A DNA stretch of 64,000 nt from Perilla frutescens (lineage: Eukaryota; Streptophyta; Magnoliopsida; Lamiales; Lamiaceae), in NCBI GenBank assembly GCA_026008535.1, contig BRKX01000011.1:19042001-19106000 (forward strand). Direction: 5' to 3'. Made by a program: the position numbers and the translations under genes. Shown here piece by piece: positions 10,644 through 22,659 of this stretch. Every line of letters begins with the position of its first letter. The stretch's first letter is position 1. Below the pieces are notes generated by a model, which was given only the letters and a program-made list of their open reading frames with translations, was not told the origin of the DNA and ran no database searches.

Positions 10644-12231
10644 ATGGAGATAAACTTGCTGTTCGAAGCTGCTCGAGAAGGAAAAGTTGAAGTTCTTGAG
10701 AGGCTGCTCCAAGAAAATCCATCAATTCTTGCTGATAGCAGGCTCATATCCCCATCCGAATCACTTCTACACGCTGCAACTAAATTCGGACAGTTCGATT
10801 TCGTGCACGAGCTCATGAAATTAGATCCTCAAATTGCTAGAGACATGAACCAATATGGTTTCCGGCCTTTAGACATAGCTTCGATCATGGGAAAGACAGC
10901 CATTGTGAAGGCGATGCTAAGCTCTAATCGCGATCTGTGTCGAGTTGCAGGGAAAGACAGCAGAACTGCTCTTCATTATGCTGCCATTAATGGGAGGGTT
11001 GAGATCATACACCATTTGCTCTCAACCTTCCCAGATTGCCTCCAAGATATCACTGTTCATGGCGAGACTGCTCTTCATCTTGCCGTCAAATATTACCAGT
11101 TCGACGCGTTTTGCGAGATGGTTAACTCGTTGGAGAGACTCAGCAAGATGGCAATCATCAATGGTGAGGATGGAGATGGAAACACTGTCTTGCATCTTGC
11201 TGTTTCAACTAAACAATACGCGGTAATTATATATTATTTTTCTCTACTTTTGTTTGATAAGGGAATCTGCAACTGCTATTCAAAGGTGTAACCGTGAAAA
11301 CAGACTTGTTTACCGTAATTTTAGAACTTTCTTTTATGTATTTTGGTGCTATATTTTCTTAATGTTTTTCTTATTGTATTTTGGTGTTAATTATTTTAGT
11401 ATCAAAATATAATAAGAAAATAACTGAAATTACAATAAACAAGCCTGTTTATAACCAACTCATATATATATATATATATATATGTACGTGTCTGCGTTTC
11501 ATTTCATTATGTTCTTGCAGTGCCTGAACATACTAGTGGGTGAAAACAGTTCCATGAGAGGAACATTAAAACTCAATGTCCGAAACGGCAAGGGCCTAAC
11601 AGCACTCGACGTTTCAGACATGGTTATACAAGATTTCTACGACGTCAAGGTGAGAGAAACATTGCAACATGCAGGTGCAAAAAGAGCTCAAGAATGTACC
11701 TCCATCACAGCACAACTCGAGACGAATCACGATCACTATCTTCATCATCGTGAATCAAGAAACTGGTTCGAATACTTCAAATTCCAGAAGCAGAGAGATT
11801 CACCTAGCGAGGCACGTAACACTCTATTAGTAGTGGCTGCACTGATCACCACAGTTACCTTCCAAGCTGCGGTGAATCCTCCATTAGGTCTCTTCGATGA
11901 ATCACGTGTGAATCAAGGTTCATCGGTAGTAGGTGTGGGCGCGTTTAAGACGGATTTGATCTTCGTGTTCTTCAACTCAGTAGGTTTCATCACATCGAGC
12001 CTCATATTATGCTATCTGACAATAGGGTTCCCATTGCACAGGGAGCTAGTGGTCTCATTGGGGTCTATGTTCATCACGTATAGCGCCGCTTTCAATGTTT
12101 ATATCACCGGAAGTAGAGCCGGAGCCGGAATCCAGGCCATTGCGTGGTATGTTCAACTGGCTGCGCTGATTTTGCCGCACTTGTTTAGAAGACCGCCATG
12201 GTTGAAGAGCATAAGAGCCTGGTGTTGTTGA
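10644..12231 (+). CDS. Ankyrin-repeat protein with PGG membrane domain (BDA1-like)
   Basis: Two exons, 10644-11222 and 11521-12231 (GCG/GTAATT donor, TTCTTGCAG acceptor, phase 0), giving 429 residues. Residues 1-200 hold about five to six ankyrin repeats, e.g. SRTALHYAAINGRVEIIHHL and GNTVLHLAVS. From about 289 comes the PGG domain, starting SEARNTLLVVAALITTVTFQ, with about four hydrophobic segments to the C-terminus. Length and layout match plant BDA1/ACD6-type proteins, which sit at the plasma membrane and act in immune signalling and cell death. That role is by family only. The motif that names the PGG domain reads NPPLG instead of NPPGG. No signal peptide is visible. An (AT)n tract lies in the intron just before the acceptor. 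Upstream and downstream genes are on the same strand but unrelated. Confidence 0.9.
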
Positions 12232-13203
12232 AGGAGACAAATATTATACTCGATCTAAGGTATGACTCATTTTTTCGATCGAGTTTTATGTACCGGAATG
12301 ATGTATTCGCTTTCTGCATTAATGAAGACTTGCTTTTGCATATTATGTGCTCGCTTTGCTTAGACCACTAAAAGCATCGAGAGGTATGAATAGTCTCGTT
12401 GTTATGCACTAAGCTTACAAGTAAGCTTTAAATTATCCACTACTTGACAGGTGGTACGATTTTCTCGCAGTGGTGATTTCATGTATAACTAAGGTCTAAT
12501 GACACAATTAATATTCTTGCACTTCAATTGTGAATGAAATTCTCACTCATCAAGATCAATCAAACAATGCTCTGGAGCAAGAACAGAGGAGAACAGAGGA
12601 GTTTGAAATTGGACTGAAATTCCCTGCTTGGATCATCGATATTGTAGTTAATGTCACTAATTAAAGCTATGCAGAGTGTTGGCCATGAAGAATTTTTCTT
12701 ACTTAAAACTAGTGTGGGAGAAACATTATATCAATAAATCCCATCTCATTATCAATTTAATTATCAATCACAAGAGCTCTACACTTCTCTCCCCAAATAA
12801 AGTGATCACACACTTGTGTATTCTCCAATTTCATCTCTTTACTAAACACGCACAAACAATTTAATGATTTATCCTTTAATTTTTTAAATTATAGTTTCAA
12901 TATTTTCGTCCAATGTTTGTTTGTTTCTTTTTAGTGGATCCTATTCTTTCCTCAAAATGGTACTGGGAAGTTGGAAAAAATTAAGAGATAGAAATTTAAA
13001 TTAAAACCAGGCTTCAAACCCAACTGAATTCAAGGACAACCTTCAATTTTCCACACAGTCCTTACTTAATTTGGAGGTCCAAAAATTTCAACGCTCAACA
13101 CAAATTCCTCCCAATGATTTAAACTACATTTCCTTATACTTCTTTAGCCAAATCCATACATACTAATTTCAACTCACTTCTCCAAAAATTAAATTAAAAA
13201 AAA
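12232..13203 (+). other. Spacer between the ankyrin/PGG gene and the CXE gene
   Basis: Holds the presumed 3'UTR of the ankyrin gene and the promoter of the esterase gene. No coding sequence or transposon end was recognised. A 12-base repeat (GAACAGAGGAGA twice) occurs near 12590. No clear TATA box was found before 13204. Confidence 0.5.
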
Positions 13204-15223
13204 ATGTCAAAATTCGATCCGTACGATCACCTGAACGTGTCTCTGAACGAAGACGGAACGCTGACCCGGTACATGAAGCTGCCGACGACCGCCACCGTGA
13301 GCGACTCGAGCCAAGCCGTGCTGAGCAAAGACGTGACTCTCAACGCCGACAAGAAAACTATGATGCGGCTCTACCGGCCGTCGAAGATCGCCGCCGGCAC
13401 CCGCCTCCCCGTCATACTCTACTTCCATCCCGGCGGCTGGATTCAGATGAGCGTCGCCGAAAGCCTCATCCACGAGAGCAGCAACCGCATCTCCAGCGAG
13501 GTCCCTTCCATAGTCGTCGCAGTCGACTTCCGCCTCGCCCCCGAGCACCGCCTCCCCGCACAGTACGAAGACGCCATGGACGCCGTCGCCTGGGTCAAGA
13601 ACCAGACAACCGATCGCAACGGCGATCAGTGGATAACAGACTACGCCGATCTCAATAGGTATGTACCTATATATATGTTCAATTACTTCATATATAAACA
13701 TATAGTTTGTTAAGTGTTAATTATACCTAACTACACAACCTTTGTCTATTTTTACAATTTAGTCCTGAAAATTTATTAATTAACACTTTGACATTTTTTT
13801 GGTGTCCATGTTAGTTTTGCTAGATTAATTTGATTACTTTATGTTAACTTGATTGGTTAGAATATTCATAGTTAAAGTATTAGATTGAAATTACTTAAAG
13901 ATCAAGGCATTTTCATTTTTTGCCCAAAATATACCTGACAACAATTTAATGAATGGAATATAATTCTGAAATAGAGGTCTCGTTAAATTGACGTAAATTT
14001 TTAAATAGTCATTTCGACCTAGTAAAAATTATTTCTAGTTACTATTTTTAAAAAAAATATTTCTAGCCACTTGAAAAAAATATCCCTCAGTCGTGCACCT
14101 AATTGTGCAATAATGTAAAATTATAATACTGCACGAATACACTTAGTCGTGTAACTCTATTCGTGTAATAGTATAAATTTGAATTGTTGGACGACTACGT
14201 TCAGTCGTGTACCCTCAATTGCACGAATGTATTTAGTCGTGCACCTCACTCGTGTACCAATATTAATTTGTACTGTTACACGATCATATTCCATTCATTC
14301 ACCCAAATTGTGCACTTTAGTCGTGCAGCTCACAATTTTTATGAAGGGTAATTAAATATTTTCAGTGAAATAGTGACTATAAATAATATTTTTTTAAAAA
14401 GTAGCTAAAAACATAATTTACTAAACGAAAATGGCTATTTTTATACATTACCACCGTTGGGTTTAAATTTATGGAAGTGTGAAATCCATACTCGTTCTTT
14501 TAATTATTTAAAGATCGGCCTATTTTAATTATTTCGGCAAAATTTGTGATATAAAGTGTAATTAATCATTTTGGAAATTAGTTAACTAAAAATAAAATAA
14601 ACTTCAAAATACATGTTCCAACAATCAAATATTTGAAATATAAGATGAAATACAATCAGTCAATGACTTTCATTTCCACAATCCGAAGCTTGAGCATATA
14701 TATATATATGGTTTAACAAATATTGGGTATGATTTTGTACAGATGCTACCTGTACGGCGTGAGCTGCGGCGCCAACATCGTGTACAACACTGCGCTGCGG
14801 CTGCCGGAGATGAAGCCGCAGCCGCTGAAGATCGCGGGGACGATACTGAACCAGCCGTTCATCGGCGGGAAGAAGCGGACCAAGAGCGAGCTGAAGCTGG
14901 CGACGGATCCCTACTTCCCGCTGCCGGTCATCGACCTGCTGTGGGAGCTGGCTCTGCCGGTCGGAACGGACCGGGACCACCGGTTCTGTAACCCGATGGT
15001 CGACGCCGCCATGAAAGAGAAGGTGAAGAGTTTGGGAAAATGTTTAGTGATCGGATTTGGCGGCGATCCGTTGGTGGACCGGCAGCAGGAGTTCGTGCAG
15101 ATGCTGGTGGAGCGGGGGGTGCAGGTGGAGGCGCGTTTCGACGACGTCGGATTCCACAACATTGATCTCATTGACAACCGGAGGGCTACCGCCATTCGTA
15201 ATTTTATAAAAGAATTCGTCTGA
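13204..15223 (+). CDS. Carboxylesterase, CXE8-like (alpha/beta hydrolase)
   Basis: Exons 13204-13658 and 14743-15223 (AATAG/GTATGT donor, TTGTACAG acceptor, phase 2), 311 residues, as usual for plant CXE (HSL-like) esterases. The catalytic set is visible: nucleophile Ser159 in GVSCG, acid Asp260 in GGDPLVDRQ and His290 in GFHNI. The sequence RLAPEHRLPAQYEDAMDAV is diagnostic of the family. NIVYNTALRL, DRDHRFCNP and GGDPLVDRQ resemble the AtCXE8/9 group. The oxyanion-hole motif reads HPGG (75-78) instead of HGGG, which may change activity. The family hydrolyses short esters, xenobiotics or hormone-like molecules; the substrate here is unknown. It is probably cytosolic, as no signal peptide is seen. 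The exons are GC-rich against an AT-rich intron that carries a MITE. Confidence 0.92.
14003..14445. mobile_element. MITE in the CXE intron (long TIRs)
   Basis: Inside the 1084-base intron, AATAGTCATTTCGACCTAGT at the left pairs, imperfectly over about 75 bases, with the reverse complement of CGAAAATGGCTATTTTTA at the right. The middle contains repeated AGTCGTGCACC / TTAGTCGTGTAAC motifs. This is the form of a Mutator-type MITE. The target duplication is not clear. Confidence 0.6.
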
Positions 15224-15778
15224 GTATATACATACATATACATACACACACACTTTTTTTTTTTATTACTTTGTCACCAAGATTAACTATATAAGTAAGG
15301 ATTATTATTTTGTTGCACTTATTTAATTTGTTATATACATATTTATATTAAATATATAGTTTAGGTCTTCGTGTTAGATAAGTTTATTGATGCAGGTTTG
15401 TTCATTTGTGTAACCCTATTTAGTTTCATATTGTTTGTGTTTGAAATATAGTTATTATGGTGAATGAGTTGTATTATTATTAATACAACTCATTTAATTT
15501 GAAATTAGAAACCATATATTGTCTCGTTTAATTTGGGGGTTGCTATATATAGGTGTTGATGTTAGATAATTATTTGATTGGTGCTTGTTAATTAATTAGT
15601 TCATTTTGTATCCCAATTTAAATAGTTTCATTAGTTTGTATGACTTGTGTTTGTGTTTGGATTTAGCACCAACTGTGGAAGGGCCTTTTGGATAAATGAG
15701 TTTGAGTATAATTTGCTCATTTTCATTTATTTTTATTTTTATTTTGATGTACGTAGTTCAACAAATTAAATTAGTGTA

Positions 15779-16012
15779 CTAGGGTCTTGTTTACTTTGAT
15801 GGATAAGGGTGAATTAATAAGTTATCATATGTTTATTTTGCATGATAATAAAATGGTGGATAACCCAAGACCCGTGATAAATGAGCTTTGTGTACCTATT
15901 TGTGGGATATGTATTCCACCTAAAAAGGTGGGATATGATTTATTCATTCTCTCATCCTCTAAACTATTTATCCACCCACTAATTGTAAATCCTTGAGGTA
16001 AACAAACCCTAG
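15779..16012. mobile_element. Small MITE (TAGGGT...TTGTTTAC ends)
   Basis: Left end TAGGGTCTTGTTTACTTTG and right end GTAAACAAACCCTA are inverted repeats of each other, about 230 bases apart. A short open frame inside is not gene-like. The superfamily is uncertain (Tourist- or hAT-like) because no clean target duplication is seen. Confidence 0.55.
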
Positions 16013-16414
16013 GTTAATTGATAGTCATGATATATAAACATTTTTTTTTGACAAACCCATTTGTATATATGCTTATTATAATATGAATCCTTAATTATGC
16101 TGCTGTTCATTAATTTATTAACTTTTTCTATTAATTTGATCATTTTTTTATGTATGTAGTTCAACAAATTAAATTAAACACTGCCTTAATTAATTGATAG
16201 TCACACGAAATAAATCACCTTTAATTTTTTTTATAAACCCTTTTGTACATGTGCTTATTATAATGTGAATCCAATTTTATTAGAAGCTTTAAATTAATCA
16301 TTCTGCTCTTCATTTATTAACTCTTTCGTTTTTCTTTATTAATTTTCTAAAACTCTTTTTAGATTTTTTTTTTAAGGAAACTTGTTTAGATTTTTAATAC
16401 AACTAGATATTTAG

Positions 16415-17904
16415 TAGGATTGGCAAAACGGTTTGCCTGGCCAATTGTGAAAAGGCGGGTCAGCCCGAAAGGAGTTCTGCCCGCTATTTTCCAGTTCAAT
16501 CTGGTCTCAACAGGACCAAGGCTATTTTTTATTTTGGGAAATTCTACTCATAGTCCCCATTTTACTCCTCACAGTCCTAAAATTTTATAAAATATAAATA
16601 TAAATAAAATATAAATTTTTACCCTTTATCTTCAATAACTTAAAACACTAAAAATATACATCATAACCCCCCACCCAGCCACACATATAGCCTCCCTTTT
16701 TTCTTTACTAGAAGTTAAATGAAAATTAGTTTACGTGAGGATAAACTATCTCAAAAATCTCAACCTCATATGTCCCCTCATTGAGTAGAGATCCTCTAAT
16801 TCCAATTGTGTGTATCAACAGTGTGCCAATATTAAAATTGTATATTGTTAATAATATTCTTTTAAATAAAATTTATTATATTATAACTAATCACAATTAA
16901 TATTTATGGCTAAAAGTTGAAATTTTTAAAAATTACATACCCTAAATTTGCAATAATCAACCCCAAAAATCAATTATATTAACTAAAAAATAAAAATTAA
17001 ATATTAAAAAATAATTATAAACCCTATTTGTGGAATAAACCTTAAATAATAATGTAAAATTATACTGAACTAAAAGAAATTAAAATTGATGAAAAAATGA
17101 AAGAAAAAGTAATAATTTTTAGGTTTGGTACACGGTTGATACACATATATAAGTTATGACTAGAGGACCTCAAGTGTCTCTCATCTGCATGACTCGCTTG
17201 AGGTATTACACTTGTCGCAATTAAAATCAAGTTGTTGATCAAATTACTGATGAATGCACTAATGAATTGAGATATTGATATTGGTTCATGAATATAATAT
17301 TTTAAATATATTCTTCCATTGAATTTAAGTTTTTTTCCCCTTTATCTCCCCGGTTTGAACAATGGACGATTTGAGCAAATGATTGAAAATCATCCACCAC
17401 CACTAATAATTAAAATAATTATAAAACACAATATCATTTGCTAGAAGCAATCAAAAAAGAATTTTAAAATAGACCACTTCTTATGAATTTAAGAATTATC
17501 GAAAATATCTCTCTACTAGAAAAACAACAAAGAGCTTGTTAGTTCATCCATGACCTTAAAAAAAGTTCACAATAAGTAAGAAAAAATATCTGAGAAATGT
17601 GACGGAAAGTTAAGTTATTCAAAGAATTGTAGTTGTTGACACCCATGAACTTCATAGATGATTCATGAAAAAAAAAAAACAATTATAATTTACTTATGTT
17701 ATGTTATGTTATGTTTACTTTAGTAAAGTTGGGGCTATAAGATTTAATCTTTAATTAGGATTTAGGGGGTTATGGGGTAAAATGGTCTAAAAATAATATA
17801 AATATTTTAATTAATTTTCAGGGGTTATACCGAGTAAAATGGGACTATGTTTATAATTTTCTTTTTTTTTGGGATAGACGGCCTGGCTCGTTTTGACCAT
17901 TCTC
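16415..17904. mobile_element. Non-autonomous hAT-like element
   Basis: Left end TAGGATTGGCAAAACGGTTT and, inverted at 17878-17904, AGAATGGTCAAAACGAGCC. Both are followed inward by a CC/GG-rich block (GCCTGGCC, GCCAGGCC). This matches hAT termini. The 1.4 kb inside is AT-rich and has no transposase. A further inverted pair (TAGTCCCCATTTTACTC at about 16554, and its inverse near 17830) suggests an inner nested element. I did not find an 8-bp duplication. Confidence 0.55.
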
Positions 17905-19653
17905 TTTTTGGATAAAATATGTAAACTTATTATTGTTGTATTAGAAATTTTAAATATGAAATAAATATAATAAAAATATTTAAATGAAATATTGCATATC
18001 GTATAGAAAAGTTTTTATTGGTTTCTTCGGCAACACCCAAATAGTATAAGTCTCTATGTAAAGGGTAGACGCATTAGCTAGATTGAAAATCTATATATCA
18101 CTCCATCCTTCCGCCAACTAAAAAAGAAAGATTAAGTTTTAATTCTATTTTTAGTTTTTCTGATGTTAAAAAAATAAAAAAAATATGTTGATTTTAAAAT
18201 CTTTCTTTTTAAAATTTTATGAAAATTTAAATATCTTAAATGTTGTTCAAACAAAAATTTATTATAAATTTTATGATAAATATATTATAAGGATGCCCTT
18301 TTATCATTTTAAAAGTAAAATTGAAAATATTATTAAATCATTTTAATTTTAATATATATTTTAAAAATAATATATTATCATGTTCACCATCAGTATGTTA
18401 TTTCAAATATGAATGGAAAAGTTACAAAAATTGTTCATATAATTTTTTAATCAAAATATGAAAGACACTTTAATTAAATATTTTGAAAATTAATCAAATG
18501 TATGTATGTAAATTTTTGCTACACAAATTGAAGACAATAATGAATCCATCACCCATTCATTACTAAAAAAAATTAAATCAAATCACAATAATAGCTACAA
18601 ATAAGAAAATTACACTTCAGCTAAACAACAAATTCAGTTCTCTAAAAAAAATAGGAAAAACAAATGAACAGTAATATAAATATTTTTCATTATTAAAAAT
18701 TATTTAAATAAAAAAAATCATCCAAAAAGAAATCATATCTCATATTCTTCTTTTCAATATAATCGTCATCCATCAATTTCTCCCTAACTAATTTTCAAAC
18801 CATAACTATATAAGTTCAACTTTAATCCTAGTTCTCTAAAAAATGAGAACAAAAAAGGGAACAACAACAAATGAACACTCAATATAAATATTTTTCATTA
18901 ATAAAAATCATTTAAATAAAAAAAAATATCGAATCCTAAAAAGACATCATATCTCGTATTCCACTTTTCAATAATCGGCGTCCACCGATCTCTCCCTAAC
19001 CCATTTTCCGATCATAACTATATATATTCAACTTTAAACTTTCAATATATATTGTGGATCTTCGAGTTTTTTTTTTCTTCCAAAATTGTACGATTCCTTC
19101 AAACGTAGCATCACCGAGATCGTTGACTCCGCAATACCTTTAATTTGATTCAAACTTGTGGAGCCAAATGTAGTTGCAACATTACTTTTCCTTGCATGGT
19201 TGGTATGATGGAATGGAATCACATTCTCACGTCCATTCTCATTCTTATGGCTGGTATGATTTTTCCAATTGAGAATGGTCATTCTCGAAGAAATTACATT
19301 ACCATGAACATAGAATTAGCCGTTCCTCCCCACTTCCGTGATATTATGTATTCCCGATTATTAAAATAAATTTTATTTTTAATCTTGCAAAACCATACTT
19401 TATTTTTTTGTATTGACAAATGAAATCTCATATTCTTATAAAATATTTTATTAAAAAATAAATTTATGAAATTTTTAAAAAAACTCATTAATAATTTATT
19501 AATGATTCATAAAATTTCGTAATATTTCACAAAAGTACTAATGATATTATAGGATTACATAAAATATACAAACCCGCTAATCATTAGTGAAATACTTACT
19601 AAAAGTATACTCAAATTTTTCACAAATGTTAATAAAGTAAAAAAATCGCATAA
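17905..19653. other. AT-rich intergenic region
   Basis: No coding sequence found. It contains an old direct duplication (separate entry) and, at about 19180-19300, a patch with GGAATGGAATCAC and GGCTGGTATGA motifs. That patch resembles the DNA flanking the CACTA element at 23156 and is probably an old MITE relic. Confidence 0.5.
18636..19040 (+). repeat. Diverged direct duplication, unit about 200 bases
   Basis: AGTTCTCTAAAAAA followed by ATATAAATATTTTTCATTA, CATATCTC and CATAACTATAT occurs twice in the same order, at 18636-18830 and 18831-19030. Many substitutions separate the copies. Confidence 0.6.
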
Positions 19654-19662
19654 TATCCAATA

Positions 19663-19975
19663 AGGCAAAGGTACAAAAACACACCTAAAGTATTTGTAAA
19701 TTCCCGATTAGACACCTACAGTATGACTCGGCCTATTCAACCCCTTAAATTTTTAAACTCAGAACAACCATGCTCTTCCGTCTATTAAGTTAAAATCGAA
19801 CGTTACTGAGTTGAAATGGCATTTATTTACGAAGCAACAGTGCACTGTTTACCATTTACAAACCCTTAAACATGAAGAAGTCCTAATTCCCAATTCCTAA
19901 CTCCCCCAAATCTTGAAGTTTCTAGCCTTAATTCCAAATTTTTGAAGTTTCTAGCCCTAATTTCTAACTCCCCCA
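19663..19975 (+). repeat. MULE-3 left TIR
   Basis: Aligns base for base with few gaps to the reverse complement of about 22660-22968, e.g. CACACCT(A/G)AAGTATTTG, TATGACTCG and CTAATTCCCAATTCC. Confidence 0.9.
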
Positions 19976-20299
19976 AATAGCCCCAAAAATTTGGTAAAGT
20001 TTGAAGGTCAAAGTGACCCTCCATTTCGTGCGGTGCAAAGTCGAGCAGTAGTGGTCCCAAAGACGGCACATGTAACCCACAAATCCGACAAAAGGTAAAA
20101 GATACATGCCTCTTTTTGTACAAAAATATTATTCTTTAGTGTAAATGATGGAAAAATTATGAAACCCCAAAATAATTTGAAGAATTCATTGTTAGAAGAA
20201 CAATAGAATATGTTGCAAAATTTATATGTTTTGGAATTAATAATTATCTGTTTTGGACCGTATCTAATTTCTGGTAATTTTTTATTTAGTTTTGTAGAT

Positions 20300-21571
20300 A
20301 TGGATATAGAGGTGGTCTCTTTGGTGTACCATTTTATGGGTAGGTGGGTAAATTCACCAAACTTGAGTTACATTGATGGGAGTGTGATAAATGAACGTGT
20401 GGATATAGATTTTCTGTCTTTTACTCACATGCTAAAAAAATATAAGGAATAGTTTAAGATGGATAAGTGAAACAATTGGCTCATCTAATCCTAGGACATA
20501 CATTAGACAATGGACTTAGGTGTATGGAAGATGATGGTGGATTGAATGAGTTGGTGAAACTAATTAAGGAGTCAGATTGTGAGTCTGATATGCATATTTA
20601 TCCAATGAAAGATAATGCAAGGGATATGAAAGGCAATAACTAATCAGGGGTTGTGCAGGGGTGATAATGTAATTGAAATTGATGAGGGTTTAGATTTGGG
20701 TGTGGGTGATAATGAAGCTATAATGGATGAAGGTTTAGACTTTGATTTGGGTGATAATGAAGCTGGAATGGATGAAGGTTTAGATTTTGATTTTGGTGAT
20801 AATGAACCTGGAATGGATGAATGTTTAGACTTTGATTTGGGTGATAATGAAGCTGGAACTGAGGATGAAATGTTAGTTTTAAATGAAACTGAGGTAGGCT
20901 CCAATGAATCAGATTATGATGAGAGCTGTGAATCAGATAAAGAATCTGACTTGGGTGAGATTGACTTGAAGTTATTTAATCAGAGTAAGAGAAAAGTGAG
21001 GTATGATGTTGATGATAATAACCCCCATTTCATGTTAGGCATGACATTTGGGAATGCTAAAGAGGCTAGGCTTGCTATTGCTAGATATAGCATAACAAAG
21101 TGTACTCCTTTGACTTTGAGGCTTAATAAACCTAAGAGAGCTTGTCCATTTCATTTGTTTATCTCAGAAGATGGTAAGGCTGGTGGATTGTTAATGTAGC
21201 CTGGTATGAGATCTGAAACTGTAATCACACAAAGGGATCCAAATGCTAGTCAATCATAGGGTTCAAATACAGATCCAGTTATCAGATATCCAGTTCCTAG
21301 TGAGAGAGAGCTCAGATAAGAAAAAAGATCTTCTGGTTTGTTGAAGAGGAGTGGAGTAAGAAGAATTGCAAGTGCAGTAGATGGGAGCCAGACCATTTTG
21401 CCCACAAATCTACCTTTCAAACCTCCAGGATTACAGTGGAAAGGGAAAGAAGCCATTACTACCAGACAAACGGTAGCGGCTGCGGGTTACCCTCGACATC
21501 AAAAAAAAAAAAAAAAAGAAAGAGAAAAGAAGAAAGCCAAGAAAGGAGCAGGAATTGGAATATCTATAGGA
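20300..21571 (+). pseudogene. MURA transposase N-terminus, internally deleted (MULE-3)
   Basis: From ATG 20300 the frame resembles the PB1-like start of MURA proteins (VYHFMGRWV, then VDIDFLSFTHMLK). After several stops, a long frame at 20651-21199 has four acidic repeats (MDEGLDFDLGDNEAG type, about 19-20 residues each). It is followed by FMLGMTFGNAKEARLAIARY, the start of the MuDR DNA-binding domain. After 21199 only C-terminal low-complexity sequence remains (to about 21571). The DDE catalytic region, CCHC and SWIM segments are absent. The acidic tandem repeats vary by single residues and are recent. Confidence 0.7.
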
Positions 21572-22043
21572 TAATAGCCAACCGGATCATGTGGATTTTT
21601 TGTCACCCAAGTGCTTGGGTATTTTTTGTTATGAACATGTCTGAATTTATATTATTTTGGTCTCTTGGTGTTCAGAACATGTCAGTTAGGTATTTGACTG
21701 TGATTCTATCAAGCTACTTGATCAGTTTTTGCTATTAATGTAAGGCTCTAATTCTATCAAGCTACTTCATCTTTTTTTGCTATCAATATAGGGGAAGTAT
21801 TTGTATTATTTTGGTCTATTGTTCAAATCAGTTTTCAACAGAAGTATGCTCAAATAATGTCTAAAATATACTGATTCAACAAAAACTAAATGAAATCAAG
21901 ATGCACAATGTCTAAAATATACTGATTGAACAAAAACTAAATATAATGGTTCAACAAAAACTGATTCAACGGTCTTGAACATTAAACAAAAAGTCAAGAT
22001 ACACCATGTCTAAAATATACATATCTATTTCATCCTACTTCTA

Positions 22044-22644
22044 TTACAAATACTTGGCTATGCCCAAAGCAATCAACAACCAAGACAATATCAAAGCAAA
22101 ATATGCTTTCTTCAACCTCAAACACACTTTCTCCAGTTCAACCTTATGCATTATTTTCAGCTTACTCAGATCAGTTTCCAAAGATTGAATCTCATGCTTG
22201 ACCTCAATCTGTGTTGCATAATCTCTTATCAATTGACCTTTCTCTTTCAACAACAATCTATTTTTTGCCTTCAAACCATTTATGACATCTTTAGCTCTAT
22301 CACCAATTTCACTATCAATCCATTCAAAATAATTGCAACCTTGTTTCTGAATTCCATCTTTTACTGGCTGCAAAATTAATGATTGAATTACTAATTTTTT
22401 ATGACTACATCTCTTATGACATAATTTCAACAAAATTTAAAATCGAGTCTGCCATTTTGATAAAAAAATTAATACTTACGTCATAATTCCGACAACCATA
22501 AAACCTTCTTCCTAGATGTTTGTTAGTCCAAGATGTCTATAGAAGAACTCGAACACCACAGTCGCAATATCCAGTTCCTTCTTGCAAATCGGCACCCCAT
22601 CTTCTTCGTGACACCATTGAGTCAGTGGATGATGTGGATTCCAT
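22044..22644 (-). pseudogene. GRF-type zinc-finger protein gene with one stop (MULE-3)
   Basis: Exon 1 22644-22480 and exon 2 22367-22044 (GAC/GTAAGT donor, TTTTGCAG acceptor, phase 0), 162 codons. Exon 1 contains YCDCGVRVLL, then TSWT and LGRRFYGCRNY; exon 2 continues with GCNYFEWIDSEIGDRAKDVI. Together these form a GRF zinc finger (CxC...C...C), a fold found in plant proteins of unknown role and in DNA-repair enzymes. The C-terminus is a coiled-coil-like stretch plus one membrane segment (FALILSWLLIALGIAKYL). The only lesion is TAG at 22537-22539, inside the finger between LL and TSWT. GRF genes often ride on plant MULEs. A read-through or a single reversion would restore the frame. Confidence 0.7.
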
Positions 22645-22659
22645 AATTTCTTCTTCAAA

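Noticed and set aside
13207..13701. 164-residue open frame on the minus strand
   Set aside because: Antisense shadow of the GC-rich first exon of the CXE gene; no domain.
15787..15996. 69-residue open frame
   Set aside because: Falls wholly within a small MITE bounded by inverted TAGGGT...TTGTTTAC ends.
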